Shown here: positions 28,246 through 34,724 of the stretch, one piece after another
Numbering within the stretch: position 1 is the first letter of the stretch
Layout: the number at the start of each line of letters is the position of its first letter
Virus record (IMG/VR): IMGVR_UViG_3300003322_000136
Span: 1-34,724 of that record
DNA from: a virus
Reading direction: 5' to 3' (one strand)
DNA: 34,724 nucleotides
Program-made: the position numbers and the translations under genes
The notes under the pieces: model-generated
What the model was told of the DNA's origin: nothing
Seen by the model: only the letters and a program-made list of their open reading frames with translations
Database searches by the model: none

Positions 28246-29466
28246 TTAGACGGCCGAGTCCTGGATAGCGATAGTCGTCAGGTCTTCCGGCTGGCCGGCG
28301 CCGCCGTCGGTGTTCAGCAGCGCTTGGAACGGGATCGTCTGGATCAGGATCTTTTCGCCATCGTCCTTCGAGGCGCCGTTCACCTTCAGGCGATTGATGG
28401 CGAAGGCGATGAAATCCGAACTGGCCGTGTTGTCCGCCGTGAAGGCCAGGTAGGCGCTCGTCTCGGTCTCGTTGTAGAAGGCGTCGCGCAGCGCGGTCGA
28501 ATCGAACTTCGCGGTGACTTGGCCGGTGACGATGACGCGACCGGTGGCGACCTGGTCGGCCACGTTGGAGCCGATGCCCGGCTCGCTGGACTGCGCGCAC
28601 GAGATCTCGATGCTCGCGCTCGTGATCGTGCCGCCGCTCACGCTGCCGACCTTCACCACGCCGTTCACGGCCGCCATCACGCCCGTCACGGTAACGGGCG
28701 TCGGCGACGTGAAGTACTGCGCGGTGCCGGGCGTCGCGTCCTTGCCGCTGAACTCCACGGCGATCGTGGCCATGCCGGTAGCCGGCAGCGTGAACGTCAC
28801 CTTCGACACCTTGCAGCCGGTGAACACCTCGCTCGCGCCGGTGGCGCCGACGTCCGGGTGCCAGTGTTCGATCGAGAACGACTTGTCGGTGTGGCCGGCT
28901 TGCGGAACCATCGTCTTCTTGCCAACGACCGTCAGGGTCGCGCTTGCGATCGGGCCTTCGGCCGTGAGGCTCGAGCCGTTCAGGGTCGCGCCGGTCAGGC
29001 CCAGCGCGGTGACCGCAGTGACCAGGATATTTTTGTTCAGGTTGTTCGCGTTGAAGGCACCCGCCGTCAAGCGTACGACGTCGCCAATCTTGACGCCGTC
29101 GGTCAACCACGAACCGGCCGCGCGCGTGACCGTCCAGGCGCCGGCGACACCACCGACCGTGATCGAGGCGCCCGTCACGCTGACGCCGGCGACGAAGTCC
29201 TTCTTCACGGCTGCGGCGATGAAATCGCCATAGGTCTTGGCGGACAGCTCGCCGCTGATCGAGCCACCGACTTTGCGCAGACCGTGGCGGAAGTCGGACA
29301 CTTGGAAGTCCGGGCGGATTTCGTTCGACTGGTAGGTGTCCTTCGTGAGGTCGAGGGACGAGGTGACGCGGCGCAGCGACTGCGCGCTCGCGGCCGCTGG
29401 CATGACGCCGTAGGTGGTCTCCGCTTTGTAGGTGACCTGTTTATAAACTCCGCTGCCGGTGCCCAT
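28246..29466 (-). CDS. Major tail tube protein
   Basis: A 406-residue protein. The N-terminal domain (TYKAETTYGVMPAAASAQSL, RRVTSSLDLTKDTYQS, NEIRPDFQVSDFRHG with GGSISGELS) is the lambda-V/TP901-type tube fold found in many siphophages. The middle contains Ig-like beta-rich inserts, with a C-terminal SFDI-like tube segment. Encoded just upstream of the chaperones. A good GGAGA site precedes ATG 29466, and a terminator lies directly before it, so this highly needed protein may have its own promoter. Confidence 0.9.
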   Translation of the reverse strand: MGTGSGVYKQVTYKAETTYGVMPAAASAQSLRRVTSSLDLTKDTYQSNEIRPDFQVSDFRHGLRKVGGSISGELSAKTYGDFIAAAVKKDFVAGVSVTGASITVGGVAGAWTVTRAAGSWLTDGVKIGDVVRLTAGAFNANNLNKNILVTAVTALGLTGATLNGSSLTAEGPIASATLTVVGKKTMVPQAGHTDKSFSIEHWHPDVGATGASEVFTGCKVSKVTFTLPATGMATIAVEFSGKDATPGTAQYFTSPTPVTVTGVMAAVNGVVKVGSVSGGTITSASIEISCAQSSEPGIGSNVADQVATGRVIVTGQVTAKFDSTALRDAFYNETETSAYLAFTADNTASSDFIAFAINRLKVNGASKDDGEKILIQTIPFQALLNTDGGAGQPEDLTTIAIQDSAV

Positions 29467-29484
29467 GGTTCTCCTTCAGGAATG

Positions 29485-29514
29485 AAAAAGCCCGCAAGCG
29501 GAAGCTGTGCGGGC
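29485..29514 (-). terminator. Terminator between neck and tail-tube genes
   Basis: On the minus strand GCCCGC and GCGGGC form a stem around 18 bases, followed by five T. It splits the late operon into a head/neck part and a tail part, or lowers read-through. Confidence 0.7.
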
Positions 29515-29537
29515 CCGGGTTGAAACTGCTGTATTTA

Positions 29538-29939
29538 CTAGTTGAACTCGTGGTACGTGACCTTGAAATCGATGCTCTGGTAGCTGTTGCCGGCATCGTC
29601 GGCCAGGTCGGGCCCGACCGTGTCACGCACGATGCTGATGACGTCGATACCGGCGATCGCGCCGCGCTGGAAGTTGCACGCGCGCCGCACGAGGTCGATC
29701 AGCGACTTCACTTCCGGATAGGCCTTGCCGACGGCTGTCACCTGCACGCGGCTGGTGACGATCGAGTACTCGGCCTGGCCGTCGATCGCGCCGACGGAGA
29801 CCGAGCTCACCTCAGTAATACCGAGAGCGGGCAGCGGCGTCACCCCCTTGATGACGCCGGCCACGATCTGATCCGCCGACACGCGCGCCAGCACGGCCGG
29901 CGCGCCGACCAGCAGAGCGCGGATAACCTTGACGCTCAT
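29538..29939 (-). CDS. Tail terminator / completion protein (DUF3168-like)
   Basis: A 133-residue protein with the DUF3168 layout (RALLVGAPAVLARVSADQIV, GQAEYSIVTSRVQVTAVGKAYPE, LIDLVRRACNFQ) and a C-terminal SIDFKVTYHEF strand. This family caps the tail tube and joins it to the neck. It overlaps the HK97 gp10-like gene by 4 bases. Confidence 0.85.
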   Translation of the reverse strand: MSVKVIRALLVGAPAVLARVSADQIVAGVIKGVTPLPALGITEVSSVSVGAIDGQAEYSIVTSRVQVTAVGKAYPEVKSLIDLVRRACNFQRGAIAGIDVISIVRDTVGPDLADDAGNSYQSIDFKVTYHEFN

Positions 29940-30418
29940 GATTCCTCCGGTGTCGGGACGTTAATACCTTCCTTCGTCAGGCGCTGCCGGATCTTCGCCG
30001 CGGCTGCGGCGATCGCCGCCGCCGCCGCCGCGTCGAACGCCGGCCGCATGAACGGATGCGGTTTCGCGCCCGGATGATCGACCTCACGTACCGTCGTGCC
30101 GCCGAACGACAGCGCGTGCTGGGGCTTGGCCTTGATCTTATGGGCGGCGGTACCGAATTCGACCCAGTGCCAATGCGGCGCCGCGCGGCCACCGGCCTTC
30201 ACCGACGCATACACGGCGCCGTTTTTTGACCTGGTGGTGACACGAATGCTCGCCTTCAGGGCGCCGTCGTCGACGGGAACGCCATGCGTCGCAGCGGCCT
30301 TGAATACGTTCGCGCCAGCGCGCATCGCGGCGCGCATAATGTTCCGCTCGACCTTCACCGGCAGTTGCTGCAGGAACGCGTCCAGCGCGCGCCCACCTAT
30401 GATTGCTTCGTCAGCCAT
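29936..30418 (-). CDS. HK97 gp10-like neck protein
   Basis: A 160-residue protein with the HK97 gp10 family features: LDAFLQQLPVKVERNIMRAA near the start, then ASIRVTTRSKNGAVYASV, HWHWVEFGTAAHKI and HPFMRPAFDAAAAA. It works in joining head and tail. It overlaps both neighbours by a few bases. Confidence 0.9.
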   Translation of the reverse strand: MADEAIIGGRALDAFLQQLPVKVERNIMRAAMRAGANVFKAAATHGVPVDDGALKASIRVTTRSKNGAVYASVKAGGRAAPHWHWVEFGTAAHKIKAKPQHALSFGGTTVREVDHPGAKPHPFMRPAFDAAAAAAIAAAAAKIRQRLTKEGINVPTPEES

Positions 30419-30767
30419 GGCTATATCCCTCCAGCATCCATTCGGCGTTGCGCCGATCGTCCAGCAGCGCCGGCCCGGCGATGATCTGCATGACGCGGCC
30501 GCCCTTGCCGTGCAGCGTCACACGCATGGCGGTCGTGATGCGGTCGTCGATCTCGATGCGCAGGCGGGTGCGCGTCACGGCCGTGACCATGCCGTTCGCC
30601 GTGCTCTCGCCGCGGCTCGGCAGCTGGTCCTGCACATTCGCCCAGACGTGGTCGGCGACGACCTCCCAGCCACCTGCGCCCGGGATTTCCGTGCCATAGT
30701 CCGGGTCCCGCGCGGCCGTGTGCCGCTCGATCGTGACCTGTTCATCCTTCCGAAACAGCGCCGTCAT
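30411..30767 (-). CDS. Head-tail joining / head closure protein
   Basis: A 118-residue small beta-barrel-like protein (DEQVTIERHTAARDPDYG, then GGWEVVADHVWANVQDQLPS and TRLRIEIDDRITTAMRVTL). Size, strand pattern and place between the connector and the gp10-like gene fit the head closure family (SPP1 gp16/HK97 gp9 type). Confidence 0.85.
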   Translation of the reverse strand: MTALFRKDEQVTIERHTAARDPDYGTEIPGAGGWEVVADHVWANVQDQLPSRGESTANGMVTAVTRTRLRIEIDDRITTAMRVTLHGKGGRVMQIIAGPALLDDRRNAEWMLEGYSHG

Positions 30768-31303
30768 CCCGGCACCCAGTAGCGGTCAAGCTTTCGGCAC
30801 AGAAACTGGGCGTTCGGGTTTGGGAAATAGTCGTTCTCGATCATGCCCAGGATGTAGCCCTTGATCGCGGCCGGCACCGACGTCTCGTCCGGACCGTAGC
30901 CGCACACGTACTGCACCTCGACGGCATTGATGCGCGAGGCCGTCGCCGGCCAGGCACGGCCAGGCACGGGCACGACGCAGCCCGGCTCGCTCTTCGTGTC
31001 GACCATGTAATCCTGCGGGTCCAGCGTCTGCATCACGCCGTCCGCATCGTAGAACTTGACGTGTGCGACGCTGGCCAGCGGCGCGTGCGGCAGCCGGATC
31101 GCGTCCGGGAACGCATCGAGTGTCACCTCCCAGGTCTGCGTGATCAGCGCGCGTCCGGTCCGGTGCTCGGCATCCTCCGTGAAGTCCTGCACCTTCTGCT
31201 GCAGTTCCACGTCCAGAGCCGTGCCACTCGTGCGCGCAGACGCGCGCGCCGCCGCCATCGACACCGCCAGCGCCGCCGGCGGGACGATCAGTCGATCAAT
31301 CAT
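30764..31303 (-). CDS. Head-tail connector (phiE125 gp8/HK97 gp6-like)
   Basis: A 179-residue protein. Features of the adaptor family include LQQKVQDFTEDAEHRTGRAL followed by TQTWEVTLDAFPDAIRLP, PLASVAHVKFYDADGVMQTL and a C-terminal AIKGYILGMIENDYF. It forms the ring below the portal. ATGA overlap with the next gene. Confidence 0.88.
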   Translation of the reverse strand: MIDRLIVPPAALAVSMAAARASARTSGTALDVELQQKVQDFTEDAEHRTGRALITQTWEVTLDAFPDAIRLPHAPLASVAHVKFYDADGVMQTLDPQDYMVDTKSEPGCVVPVPGRAWPATASRINAVEVQYVCGYGPDETSVPAAIKGYILGMIENDYFPNPNAQFLCRKLDRYWVPG

Positions 31304-31379
31304 CGGTTATTCCTTTGCATGCCGCCGGCCGGGCACCGCTGGTCGCTGCCGGTCGGCTTTCGTTGTAATGCGAGGATTA

Positions 31380-31571
31380 CTACTTGACACGCGTGCGCTT
31401 CGCGGACGCCGGCGGAACTTCTTCGCCATCGGCAGGCGCGGCCCACCCTTCGCTGATCGAGACGTCGATCAGGTCCTGGTCGTCGGTGTCGATTACGGCA
31501 CCTGCCTCGAAGTGCTCGACCTCGACGCCGCGATGTGCCCAGCTGAAGTCTTGTTGTGCGATCAGTTTCAT
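31380..31571 (-). CDS. Small acidic protein downstream of the capsid gene
   Basis: A 63-residue acidic protein (MKLIAQQDFSWAHRGVEVEH start, with FEAGAVIDTDDQDLIDVSIS) preceded by TGGAGC. Small genes of this size and composition are common between capsid and connector genes; some code for head decoration or completion factors. It ends in a basic tail. Confidence 0.75.
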   Translation of the reverse strand: MKLIAQQDFSWAHRGVEVEHFEAGAVIDTDDQDLIDVSISEGWAAPADGEEVPPASAKRTRVK

Positions 31572-31589
31572 TGCTGCTCCAGGAAAAGG

Positions 31590-31611
31590 ACGGGCCGCCG
31601 CAGCGGCCCGT
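31590..31611. terminator. Strong hairpin after the capsid gene
   Basis: ACGGGCCGC and GCGGCCCGT pair perfectly around a four-base loop. On the minus strand it is followed by CCTTTTCC, a weak T tract, so it may be a partial terminator or an mRNA-stabilising 3' hairpin that raises capsid message over downstream genes. Confidence 0.6.
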
Positions 31612-31625
31612 CACGTGTTGATGGA

Positions 31626-33047
31626 TTACGATGCCGCGATCTTCAGCAGCTTGATCGCCTGCGAATTGCGCAACTTGCCGCCCACGCGCTTACGCACGTA
31701 GAACTTCACGAAGCCCGGTTGCGTGATCTCGTCGCGGGTCATGCGCATGCCGACGCGATCGCAGATCAGGTAGCCTTCCTTGAAGTCGCCGTAGGCGAGC
31801 GGGAACGAGTTGGCAGCGACCGCCGGCATGTCTTCGGCTTCGACCACCGGGTAGCCCAGGAAGGTATCCGGCTGGCCCGCGGCGACGGCGTTCTGCCACA
31901 TGTACTGGCCGGTGGAGTCTTTGTACTTGCGCAGCGACGCCAGCAGCAGCTTGGCCGTCACCCAGCAAGCATTCGCACGGTAGCGCGCCCGCAGCGCGTA
32001 GACCATGTCGTAGAAGGTGTCGAGGCTCGTCGGCATGGCGCCGGCCTGTCCCGAGGCGATGTACTGCAGGGCGCCGAACGCGCGGCCTGCATCGCCGGTT
32101 GAGACCGGGGCCAGACCAGCGAGGAAGCCGGTTGGCTTCTTCGTGCCATTACCCGCAACGAATGCGGCGCCTTCACCCTGTGCGATGGCCTCGGATGCCG
32201 ACTGTATCAGCCAGGACTCGACGTCGAAGAAGAGGTCGTCCAGCGACTCTTCCGATGCCTGGGGCTTGGCCGAGGCCATGCCGAAAGTCGGAACGACCTC
32301 CTGCAGATCGGGGGTGTTCGTCTGGTTCCGGGTATCCGTCTCACCAACCCATTCGAAGCTTGCACCGTTGACATCGAACAGCTCGTGGTAGTCCGTGGTA
32401 CCGACCGGGCGAACGGTAGCGATCTGGCGAATCGGCGAGATGTCGACGGACAGGCGCGCGATCTGCTGCTCGATCGACTTCGGGACGGCGTAGCCGCCGG
32501 CGGCGCCGGAGGTCGTGGCCGCCTGAGTCGAGCGCGTCTCGAATTGCGCCCAATCCGCGTCGTCGTCGCCAGCCGGGGCAGCGCGCATCTCGACCTTCTT
32601 CAGTTCCTTGCCGCGACGGTACAACGCGTCGCGGCGCTCCGGGTCGCTCGGGTTGCGCATCCAGGCCAGGAACGCGCCCTTGTACGCGATCGCTTCCGCG
32701 GATTCCTTCTGGTCGACCTCGCCACCGCCCAGCGCACCGGGGCGGGCCATCTTGCCTTCCAGTTTTTCGAGCCGACTCTTCTGCTCGCTCAGTGCGTCCA
32801 GCGCCTGGTCCATCTTGGCCAGCTTGGCGTCGAATTCGGCGGTCGACTTGCCGGATTTGATCGCTTCAATGCGCTCGTCATTCGTGCGCTTGTATTCGGT
32901 GAACGCAGTATTGATCCTGTCGATCGCCTCGGCCACCGAACGCAAGGTCGGCTCATCGCGCTTTTCGTACGGAACCACCGCGGCCTTGGCCTGGAACGCG
33001 GCGAAGTGTGCGGCCATGGTGGCGGCCAGCAGAACGGTTTTCTTCAT
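31626..33047 (-). CDS. HK97-family major capsid protein
   Basis: A 473-residue capsid precursor. After an N-terminal region and a coiled-coil delta domain (about residues 35-100, EAIDRINTAFTEYKRTNDER), the mature shell begins with the HK97 fold: GGYAVPKSIEQQIARLSVDI, SPIRQIATVRPVGTTDYHEL, QEVVPTFGMASAKPQASEES, EAIAQGEGAAFVAGNGTKKP, and a C-terminal YPVVEAEDMPAVAANSFPLA with RDEITQPGFVKFYVRKRVGG. ATG 33047 is preferred; a GTG at 33062 overlapping the protease stop is possible. The first 22 residues look like a signal peptide (MKKTVLLAATMAAHFAAFQA). Confidence 0.96.
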   Translation of the reverse strand: MKKTVLLAATMAAHFAAFQAKAAVVPYEKRDEPTLRSVAEAIDRINTAFTEYKRTNDERIEAIKSGKSTAEFDAKLAKMDQALDALSEQKSRLEKLEGKMARPGALGGGEVDQKESAEAIAYKGAFLAWMRNPSDPERRDALYRRGKELKKVEMRAAPAGDDDADWAQFETRSTQAATTSGAAGGYAVPKSIEQQIARLSVDISPIRQIATVRPVGTTDYHELFDVNGASFEWVGETDTRNQTNTPDLQEVVPTFGMASAKPQASEESLDDLFFDVESWLIQSASEAIAQGEGAAFVAGNGTKKPTGFLAGLAPVSTGDAGRAFGALQYIASGQAGAMPTSLDTFYDMVYALRARYRANACWVTAKLLLASLRKYKDSTGQYMWQNAVAAGQPDTFLGYPVVEAEDMPAVAANSFPLAYGDFKEGYLICDRVGMRMTRDEITQPGFVKFYVRKRVGGKLRNSQAIKLLKIAAS

Positions 33048-33058
33048 GTGATTTTCTT

Positions 33059-33763
33059 TCACGAGGTGAGGGATTGGAGCAGCCGGTTGGCCGCCTTCAG
33101 CGCCGCAGCGGCTTCATGAGCGTCCCGCTCATCCAAAGCGATGCGTTTGACCTCGGCGATCAGCGCCTTGGCCGCGTCCGCCGAGAAGCCCGCATCCCGC
33201 AGGGCCTGTTCGGCTTGACGAATGGTCTTGACGCCCGCGACATCCGACGCCTTGACACCGGTAATGCGGGCCTTGTCGTTCGCGGGGAACGTGACGAGGG
33301 AGACTTCCCAGAGGTCGACTTCGGTCAGCGTGCGCACGTCCGTCTCGCGGTCGTAATCCCACTTCTTCGCGATGAAGCCGATCGACAGGCCGTTGATGGC
33401 GCCCATCTTCAGAAGGGCGTGCGCCTCCTTGCCCTTGACCGTGTCCAGGGCCAGCTGGCCCTTGATCTTCAGGCCCTTGCCGTCTTCGACCATCTCGGTC
33501 CAGACGCCGATCGGCGCGCTCGGGTCGTGCTGCCAGAGCATGGCCGGCATCGTGCCTGCGGCCTTGTGTGCTGCCAGCGAGGAAACGTAGGCGCCGCGCG
33601 CGATGACGTCGTCGTAATCGTCGCGCACGCCAAACACCGAGCCATAGCCCTCGACGGTGCCGTCGTCGCCAGCGGTCTTGAGCTCGAATGCGATGTTGCG
33701 TACCTCGCGGCCGCCGGCCGTGTCCCGGCGCTCCAGGTCACGCGGGAGGGTTCGTTTTTGCAT
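33059..33763 (-). CDS. HK97-family prohead protease
   Basis: A 234-residue U35-type serine protease. The pattern FELKTAGDDGTVEGYGSVFG, then DVIARGAYVSSLAAHKAAG, LWQHDPSAPIGVWTEMVEDG (catalytic-type His) and GAINGLSIGFI (catalytic-type Ser) is typical. It trims the capsid delta domain and itself. It overlaps the portal gene by 26 bases. Confidence 0.95.
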   Translation of the reverse strand: MQKRTLPRDLERRDTAGGREVRNIAFELKTAGDDGTVEGYGSVFGVRDDYDDVIARGAYVSSLAAHKAAGTMPAMLWQHDPSAPIGVWTEMVEDGKGLKIKGQLALDTVKGKEAHALLKMGAINGLSIGFIAKKWDYDRETDVRTLTEVDLWEVSLVTFPANDKARITGVKASDVAGVKTIRQAEQALRDAGFSADAAKALIAEVKRIALDERDAHEAAAALKAANRLLQSLTS

Positions 33764-34724
33764 CGTTGGTTCCTTGTTTGCCGCCTTGGCTCATGTTCAG
33801 GGGCGTGAGGGGTTCGTTCAGGCCGTCCAGCGGGTCCATGCCTTCCATGTCGCGGATTTCGTTGCGGGTATAGACGCCGAGCTCGACCATCGTGCGGGCC
33901 CACTGCGAACGGTCTGCCATCGAGCCCTGCGTCAGGTACCGGACGTCGAACTCTGCAAACAGCGGCCCGGAGCCGTCCAGCAGCATCTCGTCGATGCGCT
34001 GCGTCCAGGCACGGTGCCACGGCATCAATGTGTGCTTCACGTGCGCGGCGAAGAACGCCTCCGAGCTAGCGAACGTGGCCGACTTGTCGCTGTGGCCGAT
34101 CATGATCGGGAACACGCCGTACACGCGGCAGATTTCCTCGATCTGCAGCCGGCGCGTCTCGACGTGCTGGGCGTCGACGCCGGTCAATGCGGTGGAGACC
34201 CATTTCGCGTTGTTGTCGAGGACGAACGGATCCCCGGTGCGGTTCACCCCGGCGAACTTCCGGATCCAGGCGGTCAGGCGCTCGTGCTGCTTCTCGTCGA
34301 GCACCTTGTCGACCGTGTACACGCCGCTCGGGCGCAGGCCGTTCTCGTGCATGGCCGCCTGGCTGCGCTCGGTCGCCATCGCCAGGCCGATTGCAGAGCG
34401 CGCGAGCGTCACCGCGTCCATGCTCTTGGTCCAGTTCCACTGCAGTCCGTTGAGCACGAAAACATCGTCGGGCTCGAACTCCCCGATCAGTCCGAACTCG
34501 TCCCAGCAGCGGTACCGCAGCTCATAGCGGGACACGCGGCGCACGTCCCATTGCCCGGGCTCGATCGGGATCAGTTCCTGCACCCGTCGGTTATCGCCCC
34601 GGACCTTGATCGACAGGCCGGTACCGGTCAGCGCAGCGTGCGCGGTCATCATGCGCCGCCACTCCAGCGAGGTTTGCCATTCGTTCGGCCGACGCGCGAG
34701 CAGGCGGTATTCCGGGATGTTGAC
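33738..34724 (-). CDS. Phage portal protein (HK97 family), 5' end cut by window
   Basis: The frame continues to the window edge, with upstream codons reading EYRLLARRPNEWQTSLEWRR, a typical portal segment, so this is a truncated gene rather than one starting at 34652. Visible features are ELIPIEPGQWDVRRVSRYEL, DVFVLNGLQWNWT, EKQHERLTAWIRKFAGVNRT and RLQIEEICRVYGVFPIMIG (portal hallmark) and a C-terminal VELGVYTRNEIRDMEGMDPL. It forms the twelve-subunit DNA gate of the head. Terminase should lie beyond the edge. Confidence 0.95.
   Translation of the reverse strand, partial: VNIPEYRLLARRPNEWQTSLEWRRMMTAHAALTGTGLSIKVRGDNRRVQELIPIEPGQWDVRRVSRYELRYRCWDEFGLIGEFEPDDVFVLNGLQWNWTKSMDAVTLARSAIGLAMATERSQAAMHENGLRPSGVYTVDKVLDEKQHERLTAWIRKFAGVNRTGDPFVLDNNAKWVSTALTGVDAQHVETRRLQIEEICRVYGVFPIMIGHSDKSATFASSEAFFAAHVKHTLMPWHRAWTQRIDEMLLDGSGPLFAEFDVRYLTQGSMADRSQWARTMVELGVYTRNEIRDMEGMDPLDGLNEPLTPLNMSQGGKQGTNDAKTNPPA

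Noticed and set aside
27793-29523. 576-codon plus-strand frame across the tail tube and chaperone genes
   Set aside because: It is opposite to well-supported tail genes, its translation is Arg/Gly/Asp-rich with no family features, and high G+C creates long antisense frames.
1-34724. CRISPR array or insertion sequence
   Set aside because: I saw no regularly spaced identical repeats, no transposase and no terminal inverted repeats; the only long repeats are the DGR template and its two copies.

Overview
The window is almost entirely the genome of a temperate, tailed, HK97-type siphophage. Base composition is high in G+C. The lysis genes, a solitary imuA, and the tRNA-Arg/tRNA-His relics point to a beta-proteobacterial host, probably Burkholderiales (an Oxalobacteraceae-like host is my inference, not a proof). 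Neither an obvious host chromosomal gene block nor a complete tRNA is visible.

Layout. (1) 1-2.6 kb, plus strand: a LexA/CI-type repressor with a LexA-like box in front of it, then an unusually AT-rich two-gene cargo unit of unknown function, closed by a terminator. (2) 2.6-3.4 kb: one small leftward gene and a control region with several palindromes, including two near-identical operators. (3) 3.4-15.6 kb, plus strand: a tightly packed early operon. It contains small orphan genes, rdgC, a complete diversity-generating retroelement (DGR: two target genes, avd, template repeat, reverse transcriptase), Ea22-like mosaic genes, a DpdA/TGT-like DNA-base-exchange enzyme, a NinX-like protein, an HD alarmone-hydrolase-like protein, a DUF4224 excisionase candidate and a tyrosine integrase. 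(4) 15.6-16.5 kb: a non-coding-rich attachment region carrying 3' ends of two different tRNA genes (tRNA-Arg and tRNA-His, opposite strands) and several inverted/direct repeats. (5) 16.5-34.7 kb, minus strand: imuA with its own LexA-like box, a lysis cassette (Rz, nested Rz1, SAR lysozyme, two small membrane proteins), tail fibre/tip genes, a tape measure protein, tail chaperones with a likely -1 frameshift, tail tube, neck genes, major capsid protein, prohead protease and the 5'-truncated portal gene at the window edge.

The integrase end of the early operon lies directly next to the lysis end of the late operon, across a tRNA-derived site with phage genes on both sides. This is the order expected for the circular or packaged phage (attP), not for a prophage cut at its att sites. 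Terminase and replication genes are not in the window.

The most distinctive system is the DGR. One adenine-rich template (7485-7594) matches the 3' ends of two adjacent target genes, and the differences fall almost only at template adenines (14 of 15 in target 1; 12 of 12 in target 2, which also has one extra codon). The targets sit in the early operon on the strand opposite to the tail genes and have no visible signal peptide. The reverse transcriptase reading frame runs through the template itself and has no canonical in-frame start after it. Other genes worth attention are the DpdA-like enzyme, the alarmone-hydrolase-like protein and the AT-rich pair next to the repressor.
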